A DNA stretch of 64,000 nt from Fomes fomentarius. Taxonomy: Eukaryota > Basidiomycota > Agaricomycetes > Polyporales > Polyporaceae. The stretch lies in NCBI GenBank assembly GCA_022606135.1, contig JABYQN010000009.1, positions 769,001 through 833,000 on the forward strand. The letters are read 5' to 3'. Shown piece after piece: positions 1 to 12,117 of the stretch (its first letter is position 1; every line of letters starts with the position of its first letter). Below the pieces are notes generated by a model that saw only the letters and a program-made list of their open reading frames with translations, made no database searches and was not told the origin of the DNA. Both the position numbers and the translations under genes were made by a program.

Positions 1-223
1 GAAGTGAGGCCGTTGGGAGCGGCGGGAGTGGGGCGCACCGGGCTAGCCGAGTAGACTGGTGGAGGCGAGCTCGTTCAGGATTCGAGCTATGGGCATGCGG
101 GATGGGCGTTCGGAAGGTGGCCGGTGCAGGTAATGAAATCAGCTTCTGCTTTGCAGTAACTTTGAGTACCGAGAGACCAGGACCAGTTGGAGGCATACTG
201 CCACCAGAATTGAAGATAGTCAT
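1..223 (-). CDS. Possible 5' part of a gene running off the left edge
   Basis: From an ATG at 223 the minus strand stays open to base 1 (about 74 codons). The product starts MTIFNSGGSMPPTGPGLSV and is rich in Pro, Ser, Ala and Arg. No family is recognised. The open frame, a plausible start and coding-like composition are the only support. The gene, if real, continues outside the window, and upstream exons between 224 and 540 are possible because another minus-strand frame is open there. It could equally be a chance frame. Confidence 0.3.
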   Translation of the reverse strand, partial: MTIFNSGGSMPPTGPGLSVLKVTAKQKLISLPAPATFRTPIPHAHSSNPERARLHQSTRLARCAPLPPLPTASL

Positions 224-859
224 GTCGAGATGTCGAAAAGCGAGCAGAAGCGGCGACATACAGCAGATAGCAGAATGTAGGTCGACGGCCAACAAGCGGT
301 AAGATGCGAGAAGTTAGCTTCCATGACATAGTGTAGGAGCTTGTGGCTGACTGTGGGTTCGTGAACTTCCGATTTGAGTTCGGCCAACGATGGCCAGAGA
401 TCTTGGCAGGTGAACATGAGCATGCGTCTGGATTGGATTTCCACGAGAGCGAATGATTGGGGTGAAGACACAAGAGCGGAAGGAGCAGTTGAGTAGTACA
501 TAAGGTTAGTACATTGCCGAAGATGAGGTGGTATGCAGCCCATGTGTACTAGTGGCCTTATAGGCCAACGCCCCTGACAGCTCGCTTAGCTCCGAGCTCG
601 CAGGCTTTGCAGTCGTCTGCCACTGTCTCGTGAATGTCGTGCTCGTCGTTGGCTACTCTCGTCGTCGATGTGAGTGAAATAGACAAATGTGCACGCGGGC
701 GGACAAGCTTGCTCGGCCATCACGTGGACGGACGGCATGCTGTGAACTGATCGACTGCAACTTCAAGAGCTCAAAATATCGCGCTCAGGCTGCTTGTCTG
801 CTTACCCCCACCTTCGTTCTCTTCGTCCCATCCACTCTTTGCGCCCAGCCGCGTCCAAC
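224..859. other. Intergenic region upstream of the GPI-anchored protein gene
   Basis: No convincing gene. Several overlapping frames are open on the minus strand (about 220-540) without a recognisable product. The part from about 790 to 859 is pyrimidine-rich (CTT/TCC runs), as is common just upstream of fungal start codons, and is probably the promoter and 5' UTR of the next gene. Confidence 0.4.
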
Positions 860-2586
860 ATGCTCAAGCTATCTACCCTCGTCTCTCTTTTACTCCTCGC
901 CGTACCAAAAGCTGTCTACGCCGACCCTTGCGTCGCCTTCGACGCCGACTTCAATCTCCTCGCATTTGGTATCAATGGCAAGGACTACACCGCTGGCAAG
1001 CAAGACTCATGGTCAGGTGGTGAGTGTCCCAGTTGTCGTTCCTTTGCGCACCCAGTTGTGTTGTTTGCCTGCGAGCTCGCTGGAAGGCGTTGTGACGTTG
1101 TGGCGTCTATATTTGGCTACATCGGACGTTGTCCTGCTGCCTTGGGGTGTCATACTCTCTACCGTGGCAGCAATGCCGTTGCCAAAGTGCTTGTTGGGTA
1201 CGACATTGCACACTTCTCTCCTGCACTCTGGAGAGCTAGGTGGGCAACTGTATGTCAGTCGGCCATATCAAGCCGGTTCGTGATCCACAGACTGGCATGC
1301 TAGTCTTGGTATCGTTCTTCTAGGCTACCCCGTAGCTTTTCGTCTCATGTGACTGATGCTTGCATACACTATACACACCCGGTGTATCATGACCGACTTT
1401 CCGTACTGCATCCTTCGTGAGCCGACTCCGTCGACTAATCATTCATTCCTTTAGGAAGCCCCACGGAAATAACTACCTCAGGACGACCGTAAGTTGCAAC
1501 TGATTACTGCATGACGATCAGCTGACTGAGGGGGACATAGTCCATTCGATGGTACCGGCACCACTTGCTACCTCGCGCAATTCTTCAACGCCATCTACGT
1601 CCTGAACGGTGACAAGGCGAACCCGTCCGACCTTCACATCTATGACGCGGGTGCGAAGACATGGTCAACCCAGAAGACGAACGCTGGCAAGTTCGACCTC
1701 TCGGACTTCGTCGCTATCCTCGATCACGACACGAACGTCTTTTACGCGGTCTCGCACAACGAACTTTACTTCTTGAACATGGGCGAATTGAAGACCGCGC
1801 AGGCCACCGCCCTCGATTGGACCGACGTTCAACAGACCCCCTTCGGTGCTGACTACCAGCCTGTGGCGGCTCTCGCGCAGAACCACATCCACTTCATCAA
1901 CGTTCCGGGCACTGCTGCAGGATCTGCCAACATCTTCGTCATTCACTGTACGTTTCCTGCCCTTTGGCTCACAAAAATCTATACTTACGTCATCAAACCC
2001 TCTAGTCTCGTTCTTCCAGCCTGAGCCCCAGGCGTACCCCGGTGTGAATGGCGGTAGCTCTTTCCCTGCCCAGCACGGCCAGACCGCATCCTTCTTCCAG
2101 TCTTCAGGTGTCCAGCAAGAATTCGCGTTCATCCCCGACGACGGCTCACAAGTGTACGTCGTCAACGTCGAGAACAACTCGACCACCACGCTCCCCGGTC
2201 CATCCGTTGTCGACCCCAAGTCGCGCTTCGCCGCTGGCATCGCCTCGCTCGTCCAGCTCGATAGTACTGGCGTCGTATCGTTCATTCCCTACCAGCAGGG
2301 CAGCCTAGCTGCGAACGCGCAGGCTCGCTGGTCGTTCGTCGAGCCCCTTGCCTCACTCATTGGCTCGCCCGGCAATGGACCCGCCGCGACTGGCTCTTCT
2401 GGCTCTTCTGGCACCCGCACTGGAGTCACTGGTTCTGGCTCTGCGACTGCTACTGGTGGTTCTGCCATTGGTACCTCCCAGCCCACCGGTGCAAACACCG
2501 CGGGTGACAACGGTAGCATGGCGAACGCGGTCAGCCTCGGCACGCTCGCTAGCGCGCTGCTCGCCGCGTTTGTGTACCTCCATTGA
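860..2586 (+). CDS. Secreted, probably GPI-anchored protein of unknown function
   Basis: The ATG at 860 opens a signal peptide (MLKLSTLVSLLLLAVPKAV, then a small-residue cleavage zone before DPC). Four exons fit: 860-1019, 1455-1488, a long one from after the acceptor near 1540 to about 1949, and from the acceptor near 2005 to the stop at 2586. The middle has kelch-like stretches (for example HIYDAGAKTWS), so a beta-propeller-like fold is possible but not shown. The C-terminus is a Ser/Thr/Gly-rich stalk followed by a hydrophobic tail (ASALLAAFVYLH), the usual layout of a GPI-anchor signal. Likely location is the cell surface or wall. Intron 1 is 435 bases, far longer than the other introns here. 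The family is not recognised; secretion and anchoring are inferred from the termini. Confidence 0.75.
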
Positions 2587-3257
2587 GGCACATATGGATG
2601 TAGCTTCCAGCTGTCCATGCTGTTTGCCCGCCCACGTGTTTTGGATGATTATATGACCATTAGGGACGCTTTCCGCGCATGTTCGACCACGGACGCATAC
2701 CCCTTACGTAGCTAGCCCTTGCCTCCCTCGCCATAGCACTCACCCTACGATAGCTACCGCCTACCTCACTACGCTCTTGGACCTAATGACCCCCTGCGGC
2801 CGTTGGGCCCATACTCCTCGGATGGGATGAGATTGAAGTACTTCACTCGCTTAGTATTACTGTCCTTACAATGTCCGGTGTTGCCTCTGTCTGCGCGCGC
2901 GCTGGCCGCGGCGGACTACGTTGCCAGCCTTCGCGCTTCTTTCGTTGCATCACTGCGGACTCCCCCATCTATTAATGCATCTTCCCTTATCTGCTATGAT
3001 ATACCCTTCTTGCGTATGCTCGATGTCGCCTCAGTGCCTCGCCTTCACGGACTGGGCACACATTTTTCGAGGCGATGCAAGTATGAGTGTGCGTGAGCTA
3101 CATAGCAGTGTAATAGCAGGTGTAGGGTAACGGTCGTTACACTTATATACACTCCTCCGTGATCCCTCCTCCGACAAACTCCATTCCCGTATCTGACCAG
3201 AGATATCACTGAAGCCACACAACGTCCATACGACGGTCCGGAATTCAAATCCGAGCC
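2587..3257. other. Intergenic, between convergent genes
   Basis: This lies between the 3' ends of the GPI-protein gene (+) and the IKS1-like kinase gene (-). Short open frames exist on both strands, but none has coding character or a recognisable product. It probably holds the two 3' UTRs. Confidence 0.5.
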
Positions 3258-5966
3258 CTAGTCACAGCAGTGGCCACTGGCACAAGCGAGGGACAGTAAG
3301 GTGAAGTGGGCCGCGCCGAACGCGAGAGTCGCGCGCAGGCCGTCGAACCAGGTGTCGATGATCGCCAGAGCGAACGCGGCGCCCGCCACGTACGCGTTTG
3401 GCTGGCTGTCGGGACACATGCGAGACAGAGTGACCACCTACCGGGGTTATCGAGCAGTCAATCATTCGCAAAGAGCTCGTGTGCAGCAACAGAGAGCAGA
3501 TGGCTGCATGGAAGGGGAATGGGAGGGGAGAGGCAAAGGACGTACCTTGACAACGAGGATGGACGACTTGACGGTCCGGACCCAGACTGCTCGGGGAAGG
3601 AATGCTGTTACGCGGGTGTGCCATCGCTCGAAGCTTCGTCGAGGGTATCGCAGTGTCTCCCAGAAGGTAGGTAGATGACGGCGGCGAGGCGGTGGGCGTT
3701 TCTCACTCTCACTTGCACCATCCTCGTCGTCCTTGACCTCTTCGACAGTGGCATCACTCGTGTCTTGTAAAGTGCGGCTCAACGTTTCGTGAGATCTCTT
3801 GGAACTAACCCGAACATGGTTGTGAGTCTGGGCCGGACGAGTGAGAGCAAGGGCAGATGTTGAGGCGTCCGCGCGTGCTCGGACGGGTTTGAGCTGCAGT
3901 AACAAGCATCAGTGGTGGATGTGCATAGGTTGTTTACGATGATGATACGTACCCCACCCTCCTTTATAACCCCAAGGACACGCTCGGAAGACGGCCGGGA
4001 GGAAGGCTTGACGTTCAGCAAGGTCTCAAGCAGTAGCAAATAGTTCTTCGGCAACCGTCGAGACTCGAACGAGTTCGCCAGTACCGATGACGACCTGAAT
4101 CCTGGATAACCTGCGATTTCAGCTTCGAGCTTGTCCGTATATTCTCGTCCATCCCTCGGGCGGCTAGGGTCGTCGTTGTCCGACGTGTGAAGATACGGGA
4201 GCCGGAAGAAGAGCAGCTTGTGGAGAATCATGCCGAGCGACCACATGTCCGCCTTCGAGTCCACCTGTAAAAGCTGGCCAGTGGTAGGCACCGGTAATGA
4301 TTCCGGTGCGGAGTACTCCAGGCTGTGCAACTGGGTCAGTCTCACGGGACCCTACTCTGCCACAACCATACTAACGTTCCAGTATTCCCTGACCGCGTGC
4401 GCGCGTTCAGCATGTCTTGCGATGTACCGAAATCGGACAACATTGCACGAGGTCTAGAGTTCTATGAGCATGAGAAGGCAGTAACGTACGCCGGGTGAGA
4501 CCGAACTTACACTAGTTTTCCCTCGTCCCACGTCAAAAGGACATTGCCGGGCTTGAGATCCAAGTGAAGTATCGATTTCTCGTGCTGAGTAAGTGATTAG
4601 GTTGATAGAAGCGCGACGGAGCAATTGAATAAACCTCACCAAGAACGCAAGGCCCGAAACCACATCCTCGAACAGATCGTGAACCTCCTCCGCGCTCAAA
4701 AGGTGCACAGGTTTCCAATCAGCTTGTCCCTTCCTGGAGCTCTCGGCGCCGTCCCCATTCAACCCCATCTCGCGACGCAGACGTTCGCGCTCCTCGGGCG
4801 GTGCACGTTGCAATGCACGGAACGCGCGTATGCGGGCATTACGGGAGTATTGCTGATCGCCATGGGATTCAGGTGATGCGGAGGATGAGGATGGAACTGA
4901 CAGGTTTCCAGGGGCCGCGCCTGCCGTTGCGCGGAGGTGAGGCAAGTTCGGAGCTCGCCTTCCTAGACGTGTGTCAATCAAATCATCTAAGCTTCCCCCT
5001 TCCGCCCACTGCATAAGAATACTTGACTGCATGTCAGTGGCGTTCCAACCCATGCAGGAGAGGCGTGCTGCTCACTGCAACGTGGGTATTCGAGGACCAA
5101 AGGTTGAAAACTGAAATGATTCTAGCCAAGCGTGATGGTAGGTTATAATATTCGGGTGATGCAGCTTTTCCAGCAGGCGAACCTGCGCACAGGGTCCTCA
5201 CAACCTTAAAAGATGTGCATATATGCGGCTCGAATGACAGGAGCGTACCTCGCGTAGTGTGTTCAGAAGGTATGAATGAGATTGTCCCACAGCAACTTTC
5301 TTCACAGCGAAGTACCCTGCATAGAGCAGCAAGCTATAGGGATGATAGTCATCTAGAGAGAAATTGTGCTACACACCAAGAGGGTTCCCGTCGAGGAGGT
5401 GCTGGGTACGCACGACATCAGTGCAAACAACACAACAACGCATCGAATGAGCATACCTGACACAAGTATACACTGCCATTTGCACCCATACCAAGCCTGC
5501 ACACCTCTTGGAAGAAGGCCTTGAAGTAACCCTCTGCCATATTGTCTGCGCGGAATGCACTCGGACCACTGGATGAAGATTCATTGGGCCCTGCTAAGCT
5601 GGCAGGACTGGCAGGCCGAGACGACTCATTAGCAATCTCCAGCAGTTGGAAATAATTGGCGGCCCTGTTTGATGCGCGTTCAAAGTTCTGCTCCTCCGAG
5701 TCGCTGTCCAAGTCCAAGTCATCGTCGTCAGGGTGCCGTCGAGCTCCGTTCGGGGTCATGGACCGATGACAGTATGGACAGCGCGCATGTCGTGCCAGCG
5801 AAGGTGAAGCGGGTCTTGAGTGCGTCCGGATGGAGAGCGCGTGGGATGTTGGGTTGTAAAGCACAACTTGATTCGAGACATGAAGGATTGGCTGCCATTC
5901 ATGGTCCACCGGAGCCAAAACCATGAGAGCACCAGACGGAGAGGGAGACTCCATGTCGTCCAGCAT
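3258..5966 (-). CDS. IKS1: IKS1-like serine/threonine protein kinase
   Basis: A multi-exon kinase read from an ATG at 5966 to TAG at 3258. The first part holds a CPYCHRSM zinc-binding-like motif and an acidic stretch. The kinase domain follows: glycine loop GMGANGSVYLC, lysine motif FAVKK, then LMQWAEGGSLDDLI and a long charged insert (with QRAPPEERERLRREMG) typical of IKS1 kinases. The catalytic loop reads HLDLKPGNVLL, with Leu in place of the Arg of HRD. Further on come LSDFGTSQDML, then EYSAPESLP and DMWSLGMILHKLLF. The last exon encodes a hydrophobic, probably membrane-spanning tail ending ASGHCCD. The yeast relative IKS1 is a poorly characterised putative kinase. The family call is strong; exact intron borders in the 5' half are less certain. 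Confidence 0.85.
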
Positions 5967-6507
5967 GTCGAATGGAGAGGTGAGGGAACTAGAGAAGAAG
6001 GTTACAAAGGTAGGAAGACATGGCGGTTGCAGGCGAAGCGCCTTCGGCCAGCTTGCGGGCCATGGACGTAAGGTCTTTCGTCACTGGGCGACGTAGCGCC
6101 CGTAGAACTTGGTCTAGCGCTGCGCACTGGCATTTGTTGAATTCCTACCTAGATTGATCCATCATTGATCATGGCTCTTCTCTTCTCTATTAACAAGCAG
6201 ATCAACAGTGAAATAAACACTGGTGACAATTGTAAGCACTCAGAGTTCCCAGGACTCGCGAATACTAGTACAGCAGCCGCCGCCAACGAGATTCAGCCTG
6301 GAAAGGCATCAGGCCCGAGATATATGGAGATTTGTGGTTACTATTGCTTTGAGCCTTGGTATTAGAGCAGATCTGGTATAGGCGGGGCAGCACATTGGAG
6401 TAAACACGCAGTCACAGAATCCAATACAGTAAACAGACGAAAGTCCAACGTCCCTTCGTGCCAGCGAATGGTTCGTTTCTGTCTCTCGTCGCAAATCTGT
6501 CTCCCAC
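5967..6507. other. Intergenic between two kinase genes
   Basis: This contains the promoter of the IKS1-like gene (minus strand) and the 3' flank of the next kinase. A short plus-strand frame at 6165-6365 has no recognisable product. Nothing else is seen. Confidence 0.5.
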
Positions 6508-8127
6508 TCAAGGGCTAACGATGTCAAAGGCCACGCTCTCGACAACGACATTCAGAACGTTCTTAGCCCCCGCGCCGTCCTGTTCCTTCTTCATGCCTCC
6601 CACTTTCGCGACGGCCTCGAGATCGATGCGCACGACGGCATCGTCCAGAGGCTCCGCGATGACGATGTTCGCTGCGTCCTGAGCAAGTGTCTGAGGCGTA
6701 GCGGGCGGCCCACTCGAGGTCGCGGACGAAGGCGAGGACTTGGGGCCGGAGTTCCTGGCGGGGGACAGTGCAGGCGTGACCGGCGAATCGGGCACTCCCT
6801 CCTTCGCGATATATGCGGCGGCAGGTCGACGAATAGGGAATTCGTCCGACGACTTCGTCTTAGGGATAGGACGAACGAGCGGGGTTGGGTCGGCGGCCAT
6901 GGCGAGTACGGCAGGAGGTCCGAGTGGCGCAGGCTGAGGGAGAGGAGCGGGCTCCTCTCGCGGTGTCCGGGTGGCTGGGCGCAGTATCGCTGGCTTCTTC
7001 TCACCAGAGTGTTGGGAAGACGCTGCCTCCGGGTCGGTGCTCTCAGACGATGTGTCCGACTCGAGCACGTCGCCATCGCATTCCGAGTCGGAGTCGGAGT
7101 CTACAGACTCTCCCTGTGCATACAAGCGCGGCCGGTATGTCCGCCACACCTTCTGCACGGTCCTATTTGAGGCCGCGATCTCGCTCTCCGACATGTAGAA
7201 GCTGCCCATGTTGCGGACCACCTTCCGGAACTCGGAGATGGTCAGCATATCCTGCGGCCGGATGGTAAGGACCCTGCGCAGCAAGTCGTTGAAGGCTTGG
7301 GAGATGGGGTAAGAGTTGCGGAGGTAGTTGGGCTCTTCCAGGAACGAGACGAAGGCCCGGTCCTCGAGCGTCGCCTTCTCCCAGGGATGATGCCGTCCAG
7401 TGACGAGCACGAAGAGGATCAGAGCGAGGGCCCAAATATCGCTGCGGACACAGTCGTACGGGGCATGCTGCTCGTCGCAATCGATGCATTCTAGAAGGCA
7501 TACAGATGAGCTTCTGGCGTATCTTGAAGCCAAGTGTGCGTGCAACTTACCGGGACTCATGTAGCGGTAGGTACCAGTCTTGAAGGTTATGCTCTGCCTC
7601 GACTGCGTCGCCAGGCCGAAGTCGCAAACCTTCACGCGAAGGCCGTCTTCGCTGAGGAGGACGTTCTCCGGCTTCAGATCACGGTGGAACACGCTCTTCT
7701 TGTGACATGCCTCGACGGCGTCGAGGAGCTGGAGAAACGCGTGCTTGACTAGCAGATCGTTCCGCGCGAACGGCTGATGCTTGTTGACGGCGTGGTGGAG
7801 GTCGCCTCCGGAGCAGTACTCCATGATGTAGTACATGTAGCGTTCATCGTGGGTCACGTTCAGGAGGCAGACGATGTTCGGGTGGCCGGACACGGCGTGG
7901 TGCACATACGCCTCGCGCTTCTGGCAGTTGGCTTGATGCGATTTGGGTGTGGCTCGGGGAATGACCTTGATTGCGCGGTAGACGTAGCGGTGCGTGTCCG
8001 GGATGCGTTCGCGGCCACGATAGACGACGCCGAAGCCACCGCTGCCGAGCTTGTCAATCAGCTGGTATCGGCCGTTATCAATGAATCGGAGCGTGAGGTC
8101 GGGGATGACATCGCCAGCGCGAGGCAT
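6508..8127 (-). CDS. Ran1/Pat1-Sks1/Vhs1-type serine/threonine kinase
   Basis: ATG at 8127 (MPRAGDVIPDL), stop at 6508, one 60-base intron (7491-7550), 519 residues. The kinase domain fills about residues 15-310: glycine loop LGSGGFGVVY, lysine AIKV, MEYCSGGDLHHAV, catalytic HRDLKPENVLL, KVCDFGLAT and YMSPE. The intron falls exactly inside the SPE motif, so splicing restores YMSPECIDCDEQ. CVRSDIWALALILFVLVTG and the IDCDE segment resemble the fungal Ran1/Sks1/Vhs1 group, which act in nutrient and cell-cycle control. The remaining 200 residues are Ser/Pro-rich with an acidic serine run (SDSDSECDGD) and look disordered. All catalytic residues are present, so activity is expected. The upstream frame extends to 8316 without an ATG better placed than 8127. 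Confidence 0.88.
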   Translation of the reverse strand: MPRAGDVIPDLTLRFIDNGRYQLIDKLGSGGFGVVYRGRERIPDTHRYVYRAIKVIPRATPKSHQANCQKREAYVHHAVSGHPNIVCLLNVTHDERYMYYIMEYCSGGDLHHAVNKHQPFARNDLLVKHAFLQLLDAVEACHKKSVFHRDLKPENVLLSEDGLRVKVCDFGLATQSRQSITFKTGTYRYMSPGKLHAHLASRYARSSSVCLLECIDCDEQHAPYDCVRSDIWALALILFVLVTGRHHPWEKATLEDRAFVSFLEEPNYLRNSYPISQAFNDLLRRVLTIRPQDMLTISEFRKVVRNMGSFYMSESEIAASNRTVQKVWRTYRPRLYAQGESVDSDSDSECDGDVLESDTSSESTDPEAASSQHSGEKKPAILRPATRTPREEPAPLPQPAPLGPPAVLAMAADPTPLVRPIPKTKSSDEFPIRRPAAAYIAKEGVPDSPVTPALSPARNSGPKSSPSSATSSGPPATPQTLAQDAANIVIAEPLDDAVVRIDLEAVAKVGGMKKEQDGAGAKNVLNVVVESVAFDIVSP

Positions 8128-8861
8128 GGTTGATGCGAATAGGGAGAGGTTATCGAGGGAGTTGAAGCGAGTTGCGTAGAGTAGCAGAGCTGTCGAGTTG
8201 CGAGCGTTTGAGTGTGTAGAATCTGGGGAACTGTTCCATGGCGAGCTTTTATACCGTCCTTCAGGTGGATCCCCCTGAGGGGCCTTAGAATGTTTTCCGA
8301 CTTCGATGATGAGCACTGGAGCTCAATGCTCCTCTAGTAGGCAGTAGGGACAGCCCCATAACTCGGTTCTGTAACCGTGGTACCATCCGGAATGTCAACG
8401 TTTCCGAACCGAGAGCTTGCGGTCGAAACCGAAACGATGCCTACAGTGAGACGAGTAGGCGGCTTCGCCCTGTCCAGCAGGCCGAACTGGAATTCGGAAG
8501 CGGGTATGCGATCGACATTTTCGTATTCCAGACCAACTCACCTGGACCTCTGGAGACAATGACGATAGAGAAGTATCTGGTAGATGGTAAACCAGTCTGG
8601 ACCGTGTTCACCTACCGATTGACAACTTGAGCAATCGCAAAAGACCTTAGCGTACAAGCTGGGTAGAGAGAATTTGTAGGATCTGTCATCAAAACGGACC
8701 GCCGCCACCGCCGCACATCATTCACAACTGGCCCAGACGGTGGAGACCTCGAATCGAGTAGAAAGCACTGTGTCCCGAAAAACATCGTCACGTTCACATC
8801 TTTGTCATTGGAATTGGAATAATGCTCACTCAGCATCAATCGCTCCTCCTCCGACAGTGTC
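8128..8861. other. Intergenic, kinase promoter and 3' flank of the SET gene
   Basis: It holds the upstream region of the kinase gene and the 3' flank of the SMYD-like gene. Plus-strand frames here lack coding features. No other element is recognised. Confidence 0.45.
8247..8253 (-). promoter_or_regulatory. TATA box of the Ran1-type kinase gene
   Basis: On the minus strand this reads TATAAAA, about 120 bases upstream of the ATG at 8127. The spacing suits a core promoter with a 5' UTR of roughly 90 bases. It is a sequence match only. Confidence 0.45.
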
Positions 8862-11520
8862 TCACCTGGACACCGGCGACGTCATCCTTCCCTTGACTGT
8901 ATCCTCCAACACATTCTTGATGCCGGCAGTCCAGACCCCAAGCTCTTTCTCGAGGCGAACAATCGCGTCCCTCATGTCCCCCCCGAGTTGTCCCCCTCCA
9001 CTGGACTTTCCGAATCCAATGAGCATCTCCTCGTGTGCCCTAACCATAGACTCGTATGCTAGCTTCAGCCGTGGCAGACCCGACGGTGGGAACTTGCCAT
9101 TCGTAGCACAGTCGGAAGATTCATTGCTAGGAGGGGCCGGCTCGTCGACAGCAAGCAGCTTTCCTAGCTCTCCTAACGCGACAGCCCGTACCGGATGCCC
9201 CTTCGGGAGCAGATTCTGCAGCCCGGCGCTGTACTTGGCCGCGGCCCGGATGGCCTCGTCCAGAATCTCCTGAGACTGCGAGGATGAAGAAGCCGAGTCC
9301 AGTGACGCAATCAGCAGCTCCTGATGCAGCTGCGTCAGAGCCAGTAGGGGATGCGAGGACGGCGTGACGCCTGCAGAAGTCAGGATCGGGATTATGTTCG
9401 TCGTCAATTGTCGGGCCTTGGCGGGGTCTGTGAATGGTGTATGTAACGGGCGAGCGTTAGCCAAAATCTCAAGCCGGGCTTCCAATCGCCCCCGCCATTG
9501 GCAGAAGCGGGGAAGTTGGCTACAACGGGTCTTACCTTTGAGTTCGAGTGCAGATGCCTTCTCGAGCGCGTCTTGCCCTACGCGGAGCGCGTCCAGGACA
9601 GCATCCGTGTTGATTATGGCAGCCTTGCACTTCACACACCGCGTGACCGCGTTCTCTGTCAGTAGTAGGCGCGTCAGGGCGCATCTAGTGCCGGCTACAG
9701 CCGTCGCGCGAACAGACGTCTGACATAGACTGTGACATACCTTCAGATGGGTGCGGACAGATACCACCACAGCCTTTGGGACACCATAGGGCCTCCCGCG
9801 GTTCCGCGGGCATCGCACGCGTGCACAGTGTGCACAGACATGCGAAGTTGTAGGTCTCCTTGAGCTCCTTCTGCCGGAGGTGTTTTGGTAATGTCGTGTC
9901 GACGTAGGATATTCGGACCTGTCTTCCCAATTTGTGCAATATGCCGGCATGAGCGTTGTGGACGACGCCAGTCAGTCAGTCGGAGCTGATTGTTGAATAT
10001 TTGAGAGATGCAGAAGTGCAGATGTACACACCTCTTTCCCGGGAGCAATGTCCCGCAGCGCTACGAGGTGCAGCAGAGGTTCGAAACCCGTCTTACTGGA
10101 CGTGCGAGGAAATACGATAACCGCATTGGGATCACACGAGTGGTTAGCGAGTGCCACGATCGGTGCGACACATATCCCAATTGGGTTTAGGGCGGGATCG
10201 GTGAGGGTAAACGTATTCGTGGAGAACTGTAATCATCCGTATAAACTAGCCGTGCACGAAGGACGGGTCTAGGTGTGGCCGGAGGAAGACTTACGCGGGA
10301 GATAAGGTCGACTAGGTCGCCGGCGGAAGTAAGACCATAAGGCTCGAGCTCTTGCGGAGAAGACACTCCCAGAAGTCGCACTAGCGAGTGTGCCATGTGC
10401 GTGTGTGAGTCGTATGCCGAAGGCTGTAATGATGATCTGTCTGCTCATGAGAAACGGGACCAGCGCAGCAACGTCAAATTCAGCATTAGGGTCGAGTTAT
10501 GGCAATAATAAAACACCAGGGGACGTACTTGAATGCATCATCCGAATCTCCTTCGCCTGCACGAAGTCGTCAACAACTCGCGCTCGAAGTGATTGTAAAA
10601 GATGATGACCGGAGAGCGGAAGCTCTAGATGGGACGTACCCACACACTATCAAGCCCTTCTTTCTGACATCCCCACAAGATGCGTCCTAGACACCGGACT
10701 GCTTCCCCCGGCACGGCAACATCTGGCGAGGGCGCGCCTGCCGCCCATCGTTGCAGAGCGCTGCATTCTCGCTTGTGCCCGACCCAATCTCTGTTTTGAC
10801 ATTCCTGTCAGAAAACATTAGTCATCAAGCTCACCAAAGATTGACACTGGATACCCACAGAATTGCAATAGTAGATAGTCTTGCACTTTGGACACCGTTT
10901 CAGACCGGATGCCGGCGCGGGTCCGGCGCATGCGGAACAGTGTTGGTCCAGGTTCGGAGACGAGATGACAGCAACATGAGGCAAAATCGACATGATAACC
11001 GATCCTGCACAGACGTGAGTGAAGACCGTCATTCTGGAATAAGAAGTGAAGACTCACCAACAGAAAGAGCTGATCTGGCGTAGACGCCTCTCCCAAGCCT
11101 ACTCGACTCTCGTATTTCGAGAGTAGAGGGGAGTGCAACGTGGCAGCCGTGCAAATTTGTTGGTCTGTTTGCTACCTTCTCTGTGCGAGGTTTCGGTAGG
11201 TCAGATGATTGGGGAGCTGCGAGTCCGACCTGTGGGTCTACGCCCATCACTTCAGTCTGCGAAGTTGAGGAAAGTCCGCCGTCCGTATTGACCGAACGAG
11301 TACCGGGCCATTCGGGGGTCTGGTCATCAAGCTGCATCTGCGGGACGGTGGCATTGTCGGAGTTCGCCTCGTCCGGTTTGGAGAGAGATTCTGGAACGTC
11401 ATTCGGGTGAGATGCCACAACTCGCGTTGTGGACAGAGTGGAGTCTCCCGATGTTTCTGCCTTGACGAAGGAGTGCGATTCCTTCGTTTTGCGGGCGGAT
11501 TTGAGTTGTGCGAAGGACAT
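8862..11520 (-). CDS. SET and MYND domain (SMYD-like) protein methyltransferase
   Basis: The chosen ATG is at 11520 (MSFAQLKSARKTKESHSF); the frame upstream of it lacks a better supported start. After a Ser/Thr-rich N-terminus of roughly 110 residues comes the split SET domain: the start (RESSRLGRGVYARSALSVGE), then a MYND zinc finger (HCSACAGPAP...RCPKCKTIYYC...CQNRDWVGHKREC), then the SET core with ALANHSCDPNAVIVFPRT and ISYVDTTLP. The post-SET cysteine cluster follows (ACLCTLCTRA), and a C-terminal TPR-like helical part (LALTQLHQELLIASLD) ends at 8862. SMYD proteins methylate lysines on histones or other proteins using S-adenosylmethionine. The substrate cannot be told from sequence. Several short introns interrupt the gene; their exact borders are partly inferred. 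Confidence 0.85.
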
Positions 11521-12117
11521 GGGTTCACAGTGAAGACGAGGAGCAAGAGTCCACAGTGTTAGTTGTGACTTGAGTGTGACCACTCGAGATGAGTACATAG
11601 ATTGTGTAACGCCCATGCATGCAGTCGATAACGCGCCATGTTTGTCGCTGCAGCTTGTGACACGTTAAGCCTTCCCGTATCACGTCTACCACATAGGTAC
11701 TGCTCTAGAATCCCACCCATGGTCTCCGATATTATGCCCTTCCATGCGATGCAAAGCAGAGCGGCGCAATACGCCTAATCGATAGCTTTTCGAGAGCAAT
11801 GTATATACAGCACAGTATTACGAGCAACTCCACCAGGAGGCTACAATCTAGAGTGGAACGTGACATGCATGCGGATTGACGTTGAATGATGAATGTGATA
11901 AATAGTGGCAACGTTTGGGAGTCGTTCTGGGGTCGTGACAGGTCGTTAAAGGTCGTGGCACGTCGTGATGATCCATACATCGCCAGAGAGTAATCAAGAA
12001 ACAGCGAGGCGGAGTGATCCCTGCAAGAAGCACTGTGAATGGCAGCCAATGAAACGCGGCGATAGATATGCTTACCAGGCCAATCCGTCCATCTAGTCGT
12101 ACAAGCACACAAAGTCG
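11521..12117. other. Intergenic
   Basis: Between the start of the SMYD-like gene and the 3' end of the next minus-strand gene. Open frames on the minus strand (11732-12121) are low in coding character. I see only promoter and 3' UTR sequence. Confidence 0.4.

Noticed and set aside
3241..3260. TTCAAATCC-like string resembling a tRNA T-arm
   Set aside because: No matching acceptor stem or anticodon arm around it, and it overlaps the end of the kinase gene.
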